A DNA stretch of 64,000 nucleotides, from NCBI GenBank assembly GCA_937905835.1, contig CALCXK010000056.1:62001-126000 (forward strand), written 5' to 3'. The stretch's first letter is position 1. Each line of letters starts with the position of its first letter. The notes beneath the pieces were generated by a model. That model had not been told where the DNA came from. It did no database searches and saw only the letters and a list, made by a program, of their open reading frames with translations. Below are positions 1-7,851 of this stretch, piece by piece. A program made the translations under genes and the position numbers. Source of the stretch: an uncultured Ilumatobacter sp. Lineage in GTDB: Bacteria; Actinomycetota; Acidimicrobiia; Acidimicrobiales; Ilumatobacteraceae.

Positions 1-906
1 CGCCGCTTCTTGGCAGTTCGCGCCAACGAACGTGCTGCAGCAGCGGCGGGTATCAGCGTGTCGCGCTCCAAGCTCTTGGCCTTCGCACTCAGCTCAGCAT
101 TGGCCGGCATCGGCGGTGTGATGCTCGGCTTCAAACAGGTTGAGGTGTCATCGGCCAATTTCGGTTACGGCGCCGGGCTTGGTGTCTTGGCGTTTGCCTA
201 CCTCGCCGGGATCACCTCGATCAACGGTGCACTGCTCGCAGGCGTTGTTCTCAGCGCCGGCGGACTCATTCCGACGTTGTCCAACTACATGCTCGCTGGC
301 ACCAACATCGATAAGTACATCGGGATGTTGGGTGGCCTCGCGATCATCGTCACGGCAATTGTGCACCCGGAAGGAGTGGCACCGTTTTTCGCTCACGGGA
401 TGAGACAGGCAGGGAACTGGATGGTGAGTGTCATTCCAGGAGCCGACACGATTCGGACTGCCTATCGCGGCCCGCGTGCGCGGCTCGTCCAGCCGGTGCT
501 CGCAGGATCGGTGGTTGGTTTCGCGGTGTGGCTCCGCAAGGCGCAGTTCATCGAGGACGTCTATGTCTGGATTTTGGTCAGCCTGATCCTGTTGTTCGCA
601 GTGTCCCTCGCCTTTGCCCGTTCGCTCGGATCGCTGTCGCCATCGTTTGGTGAAGCCGGGACGCAATGGGTCAACTGGGGTCGGCACTTCGGCCCGGTGG
701 CGTTGATTGGCTACGTCGTCGGCTGGATCATCTGGCCGCTACGCAGTGGCGACGTCTATTCTAAGTTGTGGATGCCGATTCTCGGTGCGTTGATGGCGTT
801 GTTCATCTGGTCCATTCTCAAACAGCTCGTTGGGCCTCGAGGCAGCCACGACGCCGCACCGGCCGAGCCAGTCGAAGGTGACATGATGACAGCAGAGGTG
901 GGATGA
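1..906 (+). CDS. Branched-chain amino-acid-type ABC transporter permease, LivM-like (5' end missing)
   Basis: The reading frame is open from base 1, so the N-terminal part lies outside the window. The first residues carry the cytoplasmic loop typical of LivM permeases (RRFLAVRANERAAAAAGI), and the same loop recurs near base 4030 in the fused permease downstream. Hydrophobic segments follow through about residue 130. An extra C-terminal stretch of roughly 150 residues holds three or four further predicted membrane segments, which is longer than a usual LivM end. It would form part of the transmembrane channel of an amino-acid or amide uptake system. The stop lies one base before the ATPase start at 908, so the genes are co-transcribed. 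Substrate cannot be told. Confidence 0.85.
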   Translation, partial: RRFLAVRANERAAAAAGISVSRSKLLAFALSSALAGIGGVMLGFKQVEVSSANFGYGAGLGVLAFAYLAGITSINGALLAGVVLSAGGLIPTLSNYMLAGTNIDKYIGMLGGLAIIVTAIVHPEGVAPFFAHGMRQAGNWMVSVIPGADTIRTAYRGPRARLVQPVLAGSVVGFAVWLRKAQFIEDVYVWILVSLILLFAVSLAFARSLGSLSPSFGEAGTQWVNWGRHFGPVALIGYVVGWIIWPLRSGDVYSKLWMPILGALMALFIWSILKQLVGPRGSHDAAPAEPVEGDMMTAEVG

Positions 907-907
907 C

Positions 908-1753
908 ATGGCGTTACTTGAAGCACGCGGACTGACGGTGAGTTACGGAGGTCTCCACGCCAATGACGAGATCGACCTCGACTGTCACGCCGGAAAACTC
1001 GTCGGCCTGATCGGACCGAACGGAGCTGGAAAGACCACCTTCATCGACGCGATCACCGGGTTCACACCGGTGTCGACGGGAACCGTCACGTTCGACGGCC
1101 AGGACCTTGCGGGGATCGGACCTGACAAGCGAGCCCAGATGGGGCTGACACGAACGTTTCAGTCGCTCGAACTCTTCGAAGATCTCACGGTTCGCGACAA
1201 CTTGATGGCGGCGGCCGAACGGCCGAAGTGGCATTCGTTTCTCACTGACATCGCGCTTCCCGGGCGGAACGAGCGCCAGTATGTCGAACAGGTCGAGTGG
1301 GCGATGAACATGATGAAAATCACCGATCGTGCCGACACCATGCCCAGCGACTTGAGTCATGGTCAACGCAAACTCGTCAGTGTCGCCCGGGCGCTCGCAG
1401 CTCGTCCCAAACTCGTTCTGCTCGACGAACCTGCTGCCGGGCTCGACACAGCCGAAAGCCAACTGCTCGGACAGCATCTCCGCGACTTCCTCGACTACGA
1501 CATGAGTTTGTTTCTCATCGATCACGACATGGGTCTCGTGCTCAACGTGTGCGACTACATCTACGTGCTCGATTTCGGGCGGGTCATCGCCCACGGCACG
1601 GCGGCAGAGGTGCGCGCTGATCCAGCGGTCATCGCTGCATATCTCGGTGACTCAGCCGGTGAGTCGCAGGCGCGAGAGGGGGCTGCCGCTGGTGCAGCCC
1701 GAGCGACTGTCGCTGCCGATTCCACACTGACCGAAAGCGAGTCGGACCAATGA
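908..1753 (+). CDS. livG: Branched-chain amino-acid-type ABC transporter ATP-binding protein LivG
   Basis: This 281-residue cytoplasmic ATPase powers the adjacent permeases. Walker A (GPNGAGKT) is at residues 36-43, the ABC signature reads LSHGQ near residue 149, and Walker B with the following D-loop (LVLLDEPAAGLD) is near residues 168-180. LSHGQ instead of LSGGQ is common in LivG-type ATPases. The last 30 residues are an Ala/Ser/Glu-rich tail without known function. The stop overlaps the start of the next ATPase (ATGA), indicating translational coupling. LivG and LivF normally form a heterodimer. Confidence 0.93.
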   Translation: MALLEARGLTVSYGGLHANDEIDLDCHAGKLVGLIGPNGAGKTTFIDAITGFTPVSTGTVTFDGQDLAGIGPDKRAQMGLTRTFQSLELFEDLTVRDNLMAAAERPKWHSFLTDIALPGRNERQYVEQVEWAMNMMKITDRADTMPSDLSHGQRKLVSVARALAARPKLVLLDEPAAGLDTAESQLLGQHLRDFLDYDMSLFLIDHDMGLVLNVCDYIYVLDFGRVIAHGTAAEVRADPAVIAAYLGDSAGESQAREGAAAGAARATVAADSTLTESESDQ

Positions 1754-2475
1754 GCGATCTTCTCATCGATGTGCGTGGCCTGCACGCCGGTTACGGTGGC
1801 ATCCCGGTCATTCGTGACCTCAACCTGACGGTGGCGCCGGGCGAGGTCGTGGCATTGCTTGGCCCGAACGGTGCGGGTAAGACCACCACCCTGCTGACGC
1901 TGTCCGGTTTGCTGACTCCGCTGGAAGGCACGGTCGAAGTGCTGGGCGAAAAGGTCGATGGCACGAGGCCACATATGATCCCGCGGCGCGGTCTTGCCCA
2001 TGTCGCCGAGGACCGGTCATTGTTCTTCGACCTGACGGTCTATGAGAATATTCGGCTCGGGCTGACCGGAAACCGGGCGGCAAGACAAGCTGCTTACGAT
2101 CGTGCAATGGACCTCCTGCCGGCGCTCAAGCCGTTGCGTGATCGACTGGCGGGGCTGCTCTCGGGTGGGGAACAGCAGATGTTGGCTGTCGCTCGCGCGC
2201 TGGTTTCGGAACCGAAGTGTCTTCTCGTCGATGAAATGAGCCTCGGTCTGGCACCGATCATCGTCGAGCGTCTGCTCCCGATTGTTCGTAACATCGCCGA
2301 CGAGACCGGCTGCGGTGTTCTCGTGGTCGAGCAGCACGTCCACATGGCTCTCGAAGTCGCTGATCGCGGCTATGTGCTCAACCACGGAGAGGTCCGCCTC
2401 GAAGGTACGGCAGCAGAACTCAGAGCAAACCGAAGTGTGCTTGAGGCGAGCTATCTCGGTGAAGCTGCGGTGTAG
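1750..2475 (+). CDS. livF: Branched-chain amino-acid-type ABC transporter ATP-binding protein LivF
   Basis: This 241-residue ATPase is the partner of the upstream LivG. Walker A (GPNGAGKT) is at residues 38-45, the signature LSGGEQQ is near residue 137, and the Walker B/D-loop region reads LLVDEMSLGLAP near residues 158-169, which is the diagnostic LivF form. It starts inside the stop of the previous gene, and the next permease starts about 30 bases downstream with GTG. The whole set from base 1 to 4518 looks like one transport operon. Confidence 0.93.
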   Translation: MSDLLIDVRGLHAGYGGIPVIRDLNLTVAPGEVVALLGPNGAGKTTTLLTLSGLLTPLEGTVEVLGEKVDGTRPHMIPRRGLAHVAEDRSLFFDLTVYENIRLGLTGNRAARQAAYDRAMDLLPALKPLRDRLAGLLSGGEQQMLAVARALVSEPKCLLVDEMSLGLAPIIVERLLPIVRNIADETGCGVLVVEQHVHMALEVADRGYVLNHGEVRLEGTAAELRANRSVLEASYLGEAAV

Positions 2476-2505
2476 CAACGGCGTTGCGGCCACCACTGCT
2501 GCGAC

Positions 2506-4518
2506 GTGAATACCTGGGTATTCTTCGCCTTGCTTGGCGTGGGGACCGGCGCGATGTACGCCGCGTTCGCACTGAGCGTCATCATCACCTATCGCGGAAG
2601 CGGCGTCGTGAACTTCGCGGTTGGTGCGCTGGCGATGATTCCGGCAATGGTCTTCGCAGAGCTCCGGTTGCACGGAGATCTCGTCCTCCCGGTCGTCATG
2701 GTGCCGAGTCGATACGACATTGGTGCACCACTGGGGTTCGTACCCGCTGCCGCGGTCGCCATGACAGTGGGATCACTCGTCGCGGGCGTGGTCTACCTCG
2801 TCGTCATCCGTCCGTTACGGACAGCGCCACCCGTCACGATGCTCGTCGCCACGGTTGGGCTCACGCTGATGCTGCAGGCATTGGCGGTGCGTGCGTTCGG
2901 CAATGTCACGCTGCGGGCGCCGGGCATCCTGCCCAAGAGCGTTGTCGACTTGTTCGGTCGACGGTTTCCGGTCGATCGGCTTTGGCTGCTCGCGACGGTG
3001 GTCGTCCTTGCTGCAGTTGTGGTTGCCACGTATCGGGCCACCCGGTTTGGGTTGGCGACGCGTGCCTCGTTCGTCAACGAGAAGGGCGCGATTCTGTTGG
3101 GTCTTGAGCCGGCACGTCTCGGGTTGTACAACTGGATGTTCGCCTCTGGGCTGGCTGCCGTCGTCGGGATCGTTGGCACATCTCTCGGCGGGGTCAGCCC
3201 GTACAACTTCAGCCTCTTCGTCGTGCCGGCTCTGGGCGCGGCGCTCGCGGCGCGCCTCAGGTCGGTACCGGTTGCCGTGCTTGCTGCCGTCGCCATCGGC
3301 AGCTTCGAGGCAGTTGCTGTCCATATCGTTGCCCAGCGGCAGGTGCCCCGCTTTTTCCTCGGTGGCATCAGTTCGCTCGTCCCCTTCGTCGTCATTATTG
3401 GAGCGCTCGTCATCTTCGGACGAACGTTGCCGAACCGAGCGGCCATTGTCGAGCGTGCTCATGTCCCAATGTCGCTGGATCGTGTGCACAAGAGTCTGTG
3501 GGGCGGCACCATCGTGTTCGCCGTGATTGTGTTGAACGCGAACGATCCGACGATCCGCTTCGCCGCCTTGGAGTCGATGTTCGTTGCGACACTGCTGCTG
3601 TCGGTGGTCGTCCTCACTGGATTCGTTGGTCAGGTTTCGCTCGCCCAGTTGTCGTTTGCTGGGTTCAGTGCGTTCATGCTGTCTCGGTTCGGCTCGGTCC
3701 TGCCGTTCCCGCTCGGACCGCTGGCTGCAATCGCTGTCACGACCGTGGTTGGAACACTGGTCAGCATCCCAGCGCTACGGGTACGCGGCGTTCAGTTCGC
3801 GATCGTGACCTTTTCGGTGGCTGTCGTGTTCGACGACTTGTTCTTTCGGAGCCCGACGTTCGTTGGACGCGGTGGAATGGCCACGGTGGAACCGCCCCGT
3901 ATCGCCGGAGTTGACCTTGGCATCGTCGGTGCCGGCCAGTTTCCCGCTCGTGGATTCGGGTACTCCTCGCTCGTGGTGTTGGTGTCGTGTGCGTTCATTG
4001 TCGTCGGGGTCCGGCGTGGCCGGCTCGGACGACGCTTTCTGGCTGTCCGATCCAATGAGCGGGCCGCTGCAGCTGCGGGAATCAACGTGGGGCGTACGAA
4101 GGTGGCCGGAGCGTCACTGGCATCATTTATTGCTGCAGTCGCCGGTGTCATGTTCGCCTACAAGAACACGACCTTCAACGGAGGTGGATTGGAAGCACAG
4201 GACGGGTTGGAGCTCCTGGCGCTTGCGTATCTCGGAGGGATCGGCTCGATTGCAGGGGCGGTCATGGGAGGGCTGCTCGCTCCGTCGGGCCTGTTCGTCG
4301 TTGCGATCCTCGGTGGTGGTGCGTCGAACACGCAGTTCCTGCTCACTGGTCTTGGCCTGGTCATCGTCGCCGTTCGATTTCCCGAAGGCATTGCCGGGTT
4401 AGGGCAAATGCTGCGGCGCAAGATTCTGGCACCTGTTGCGCTGCCCGAGTCCGTGGATGATGAGGCCGCACTCGTCTTCGAGGTCGGACCCGAAGTCGGG
4501 CCGCTCGATCGACCATGA
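2506..4518 (+). CDS. Fused LivH-LivM branched-chain amino-acid-type ABC permease
   Basis: This 670-residue polytopic protein combines two permease halves. Residues about 1-300 are LivH-like (GTGAMYAAFALSVIITYRG near the start, then alternating hydrophobic helices). Residues about 330-640 are LivM-like and contain the loop RRFLAVRSNERAAAAAGI near residue 515. LivH and LivM are usually separate genes of about 300 residues each. The start is a GTG at 2506. The truncated permease at base 1 shares the LivM loop, so the locus may encode two alternative channel subunits using one LivG/LivF pair. The stop overlaps the start of the SDR gene (ATGA). Confidence 0.9.
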   Translation: MNTWVFFALLGVGTGAMYAAFALSVIITYRGSGVVNFAVGALAMIPAMVFAELRLHGDLVLPVVMVPSRYDIGAPLGFVPAAAVAMTVGSLVAGVVYLVVIRPLRTAPPVTMLVATVGLTLMLQALAVRAFGNVTLRAPGILPKSVVDLFGRRFPVDRLWLLATVVVLAAVVVATYRATRFGLATRASFVNEKGAILLGLEPARLGLYNWMFASGLAAVVGIVGTSLGGVSPYNFSLFVVPALGAALAARLRSVPVAVLAAVAIGSFEAVAVHIVAQRQVPRFFLGGISSLVPFVVIIGALVIFGRTLPNRAAIVERAHVPMSLDRVHKSLWGGTIVFAVIVLNANDPTIRFAALESMFVATLLLSVVVLTGFVGQVSLAQLSFAGFSAFMLSRFGSVLPFPLGPLAAIAVTTVVGTLVSIPALRVRGVQFAIVTFSVAVVFDDLFFRSPTFVGRGGMATVEPPRIAGVDLGIVGAGQFPARGFGYSSLVVLVSCAFIVVGVRRGRLGRRFLAVRSNERAAAAAGINVGRTKVAGASLASFIAAVAGVMFAYKNTTFNGGGLEAQDGLELLALAYLGGIGSIAGAVMGGLLAPSGLFVVAILGGGASNTQFLLTGLGLVIVAVRFPEGIAGLGQMLRRKILAPVALPESVDDEAALVFEVGPEVGPLDRP

Positions 4519-5336
4519 TGGCAGACATGACTGAGCGCCCGTTTGCTTCCTCGCTTCTCGCGGGCAAGACGGCGCTCGTCACCGGCGGTGGGACCGGCTT
4601 GGGTCGGGCGATTGCCGAAGGACTCTCGGGTGCAGGTGCCGACGTCGTCATTGCTGCACGACGCAAAGAACGTCTCGATGTGGCCGCTGCAGAGATCTCC
4701 GCTGCCACGGGAAACCCCGTTGATGTTGATCTCGTTGACATCCGCGATCGGTCGACGATTGAAGCGCTCGCAGGTCGCCACGACGTCGACATACTCGTCA
4801 ACAACGCGGGTGGTCAATTCCCACAGAAGGCTCGCGACTACAGCCCGAATGGTTGGAACAGTGTGATCGACCTCAACCTCAACGGCACCTGGGCAATGAC
4901 TCAGGTGTTCGGCAACCAGATGCTCGACGGTCACGGTGGCAACATCGTCCAAATCGTCGCCATCGTTGGTCGAGGGTTGCCAGGGATCGCTCACAGCGCG
5001 GCGGCCCGCGCAGGTGTTGTCGAGTTAGCTAAGACGCTGGCCTATGAATGGGGTCCGGCGGTACGTGTCAACTGTGTGGCCCCAGGAGCGTTTCGCACCG
5101 ACGGATGGGAGGCGACGTACGACGACGAAGTCGGCGCCGACATGTCGGGTGTGCCTTTGCCGTTTCCTGGTCGCCCGTCTGACATTGCCAATGCCGTGGT
5201 GTTTCTCGCATCGCCTGCCGCGTCGTACATCACCGGCGAATGCCTCTACGTCGACGGGGGGCACGCTCTGCACGGCCCGATCAGTGCGCTGCCGCCCGAC
5301 GGATACCCCGAGCGCAGCACTCGTCCAACGAGCTGA
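4515..5336 (+). CDS. Short-chain dehydrogenase/reductase, dienoyl/enoyl-CoA reductase-like
   Basis: This 273-residue Rossmann-fold oxidoreductase has the cofactor motif TGGGTGLG at residues 23-30 and the NNAGG motif near residue 96. At the usual Tyr-x3-Lys site it instead reads HSAAARAGV near residue 160. That form is seen in the 2,4-dienoyl-CoA reductase and peroxisomal trans-2-enoyl-CoA reductase branch, so an acyl-CoA substrate is plausible (inference). It overlaps the permease stop by four bases, and ATGs at 4515, 4518 and 4527 are all possible starts. A C-terminal proline- and arginine-rich tail follows the last conserved segment. Confidence 0.85.
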   Translation: MMADMTERPFASSLLAGKTALVTGGGTGLGRAIAEGLSGAGADVVIAARRKERLDVAAAEISAATGNPVDVDLVDIRDRSTIEALAGRHDVDILVNNAGGQFPQKARDYSPNGWNSVIDLNLNGTWAMTQVFGNQMLDGHGGNIVQIVAIVGRGLPGIAHSAAARAGVVELAKTLAYEWGPAVRVNCVAPGAFRTDGWEATYDDEVGADMSGVPLPFPGRPSDIANAVVFLASPAASYITGECLYVDGGHALHGPISALPPDGYPERSTRPTS

Positions 5337-5400
5337 CCCGAATGCCAATCCACCCGCTATTCATCATCAACCTCACTATCAAATTTACACGGAGAAGACC

Positions 5401-5700
5401 ATGACTGCTTACCTCATTGCCAACTACGACGTCGTCGATGCCGACGCGTACCGCTCCTACCAGAAGCAGTCAATGCCGATCATGGGTGGTGGGGGCAACC
5501 TCCTCGTGCTCGACGGGGCATCGGTCACGAAAGAAGGCACGCCCGGCGCACAGACCGTCGTGATCGAGTATCCGACGAAGGAAGCGGCACTCGCCGCCTA
5601 CGAGTCCGACGAGTATCAAGCTGTTGTGGGCATTCGCCTCGGCGCGGTCGAGAACGGTCGGGCCGTGATCGTCGACGGTTTTGTCATGCCCTCACGTTGA
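5401..5700 (+). CDS. DUF1330 family small protein
   Basis: This 99-residue protein has the ferredoxin-like alpha/beta pattern of DUF1330: MTAYLIANYDVVDADAYRSY at the start, a central GGGGNLLVLDG strand region, and the VVIEYPTKEAALAAYES segment. The function of the family is not established. The ATG at 5401 has a GGAGAAG Shine-Dalgarno sequence just upstream. It lies 64 bases after the SDR stop and converges on the P450, with a nine-base overlap of the two 3' ends. Confidence 0.85.
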   Translation: MTAYLIANYDVVDADAYRSYQKQSMPIMGGGGNLLVLDGASVTKEGTPGAQTVVIEYPTKEAALAAYESDEYQAVVGIRLGAVENGRAVIVDGFVMPSR

Positions 5701-6906
5701 GGGTGTCCAAGCGACGTTCAGTCGGTTGAGTGCGCGGAGCACGAAACCTGGCGCGTGCTGGAAATCGTTGTCGGCCGACAGCCGCAGGTCGGGGAGTCGG
5801 TCGAGGATCGTGTTCAGCGCCATGCGCTGCTCGAGACGCGACAGACCTTCTCCGGGGCAGCGATGTTCTCCAAGTGAGAACGCCATATGTCGCAGCATGT
5901 TTGGTCGTTCGAGGTCGACGTTGTCGGGGTCGGGGAACATGTCGGCGTCGCGGTTCGCTGCGCCATAGCGAATGTGCACCGTCGCTCCTTCTGGGAGCGC
6001 GACGTCAGCCAATTCGGTGTCTCGGGCGACGCGACGGTAGAGACCCTGCGTCGGTGATTCGAGCCGCATCGATTCTTCGAGAAACGGCACGACCAGCGAC
6101 CGATCATCACGCAGCCGCTCGTACAAACCAGGTTCGCGAAGCAGGATCCACACTGCCGACGCCAGTGCAAACGTGGTGGTTTCGTTGCCACCGATGTAGA
6201 GGTGATCGATGATCGAGATGATCTCGGGGTCGGTGAGCGGCCGCTCGTCGTTGTAGCGGGCGACGGACAGCTTCGACAACACGTCGTCGCCAGGCGTGAG
6301 GCGTTTCTCGTCGAGCCGTTCTTGGATGTAGGTCTGGAACTCGACGACCTGCTCGGCGACCCACACGTGCTGCTCGTCGGTGAGCCCGCCGGCGAACGGC
6401 AGCACCCAGGCTGTGGACCATGCCTTGAGTCGGTCGATGTCTTCATCGGGAAATCCGAGAATGCGCGTGATCATCCGCACAGGCAGGGGGAGGGCGAACG
6501 CCTGCATGAAGTCGGCCTGGCCGTCGCTGACGAAGTCGTCGATGAGTTCGTCGATCACACCCTGGATCGTCTCGGCATGCAGCGCGCTCCCAGTGGCGTC
6601 GAAGAAATGGTCGACGAGTTTGCGGTACTCGCGATGCTCCGGTGGATTGACCGACAGGGGCGCAATACGGTCCCACCCGCGGTCCTGATAGACCTGCACG
6701 GCGCCCGCGTGCCGGTTGGTCAAGCCGGTGCCACTCGGGAAGACGTCCTGGTGGCGGAGCACATGCATGACGTCGGCGTATCGACTGACGACGTAGGTGG
6801 ATGTCCCCGGGATCTGGAAGACGGGTGCTTCGGCATGCAGCCGCCGATAGGTCGGAAACCAGCTTTCCTGCGTTGCGGGGTCGAACAGATCGATATCACT
6901 GGTCAC
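5692..6906 (-). CDS. Cytochrome P450
   Basis: This 404-residue soluble bacterial P450 hydroxylates an unknown substrate using electrons from a ferredoxin/reductase pair not seen here. The I-helix oxygen-activation motif reads GGNETT, the K-helix ExxR is EESMR, and the heme loop FSLGEHRCPGEG puts the axial cysteine at residue 350. The length is normal for class I bacterial P450s. Its start lies 20 bases from the start of the divergent ABM gene, so both promoters and ribosome sites must overlap. Confidence 0.95.
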   Translation of the reverse strand: MTSDIDLFDPATQESWFPTYRRLHAEAPVFQIPGTSTYVVSRYADVMHVLRHQDVFPSGTGLTNRHAGAVQVYQDRGWDRIAPLSVNPPEHREYRKLVDHFFDATGSALHAETIQGVIDELIDDFVSDGQADFMQAFALPLPVRMITRILGFPDEDIDRLKAWSTAWVLPFAGGLTDEQHVWVAEQVVEFQTYIQERLDEKRLTPGDDVLSKLSVARYNDERPLTDPEIISIIDHLYIGGNETTTFALASAVWILLREPGLYERLRDDRSLVVPFLEESMRLESPTQGLYRRVARDTELADVALPEGATVHIRYGAANRDADMFPDPDNVDLERPNMLRHMAFSLGEHRCPGEGLSRLEQRMALNTILDRLPDLRLSADNDFQHAPGFVLRALNRLNVAWTPST

Positions 6907-6925
6907 AGTTGCCTACCATGGCGTA

Positions 6926-7330
6926 ATGGCGACGTTGCTGGCTCACATCACCGTGAACCCTGGCTGCGAAGCACGGTTCGAGACGATTGCCCGCACGCTT
7001 CACGAACGGACTCACTCGTTGGAAACCGGTGTCGTGCGCTACGAGTACTGGCGTGGCGCCGTACCCGGCACGTACTACACGTTGCTCAGTTTTTTCGATC
7101 ACCGAGCGTTCATTGCGCATCAAACCAGCGATCATCATGAGGTCGCCTCGCCACAATTGGGCGAACTGGTTGCGAACATCCGACTCGAATGGGTCGACCC
7201 GATTGAAGGCGCTGGTGATCTGACGCCGACTCGAACACAAGCAGCCCCGGCCGACGCGGATGAACTGACGGCGCGGTACACGGACCGCTTTGCTGCCGAT
7301 GTAGCCGCCTGGTGGCTGGCCTTGCGCTGA
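6926..7330 (+). CDS. Antibiotic biosynthesis monooxygenase (ABM)-domain protein
   Basis: This 134-residue protein begins with an ABM/dimeric ferredoxin-like fold: MATLLAHITVNPGCEARFE, then GVVRYEYWRG and YTLLSFFDHRAFIAHQTSDHH. ABM proteins include quinol monooxygenases and heme-degrading enzymes, but many have no assigned reaction. The last 45 residues are an Ala/Asp-rich extension. It is divergent from the P450 and convergent with the AhpD/CMD-like gene, with 11 bases between stops. Confidence 0.75.
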   Translation: MATLLAHITVNPGCEARFETIARTLHERTHSLETGVVRYEYWRGAVPGTYYTLLSFFDHRAFIAHQTSDHHEVASPQLGELVANIRLEWVDPIEGAGDLTPTRTQAAPADADELTARYTDRFAADVAAWWLALR

Positions 7331-7341
7331 ACCACTGCGGG

Positions 7342-7851
7342 TCAACTCGGTGGAGACGGCTCGCGGCTCCACAACACGTCGAAGTCGCGAGCGATGTCGA
7401 GCACTTGGAACGCGCGGCCGATGCCGAGGCAGAAACCGCAGGTGACCGTGAGTTCGAGCAGTTCGACGTCGGTGTAGTGCTCGCTCATGCGTGCCCACAT
7501 CTCGTCGCTGATGCCGCGATGGTCGATTGCGAACTGCTCAGCGAACTCGGCTGCAAGTTTTTCGCGGACAGTGAATTCTGGGTTGTCCCGGAATTCGTGG
7601 ACGTGCTGGTAGAGCTCATCGGTGAGTCCTTGCTGCATCGCCGATGCAGCGCGTGTGTTCAGTCAAACGTGGCATTCGTTGAGTTGGGCGATGCGCATGC
7701 GTGCCACTTCTCGTTCGCGGACGGCGAGGCTCGACTGTTCGTAGACCGCCCGACTCATCGAGTGGAGGCCCTCGCCAAGTGACGGGGCAAGTTGCCAGAT
7801 CCGCGAGGCCTCGCGGCCTGCACCTTCCGGTACCTCGATGCGGGCCATCAT
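7342..7851 (-). CDS. AhpD/carboxymuconolactone decarboxylase-like protein with in-frame UGA (candidate selenoprotein, CxxU)
   Basis: Read through one TGA at 7665-7663, this is a 169-residue all-helical CMD/AhpD-like protein. N-terminal residues 1-62 end in RIAQLNECHV, the TGA is codon 63, and the frame continues LNTRAASAMQQGLTDELY to the end. There is no shift and no other stop. In this family the site is a redox CxxC, so the protein would carry Cys60-His-Val-Sec63. AhpD-like selenoproteins with CxxU have been reported from marine metagenomes (established knowledge). The ATG at 7851 overlaps the stop of the Rieske gene (ATGA), so it is translated with that operon. A standard gene caller would split or truncate it. 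Decay or a sequencing error is the alternative, but the hairpin after the TGA argues against it. Confidence 0.82.
7632..7650 (-). promoter_or_regulatory. Candidate bacterial SECIS hairpin of the AhpD/CMD-like gene
   Basis: Twelve bases after the in-frame TGA (7665-7663) the mRNA folds into a perfect 8-bp stem, GCUGCAUC with GAUGCAGC, closing a GGC loop. The loop starts after 20 nucleotides. Known bacterial SECIS elements sit inside the reading frame, have their loop roughly 16-37 nt after UGA, and carry a G in the first two loop positions. All three points hold here. Confidence 0.75.
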
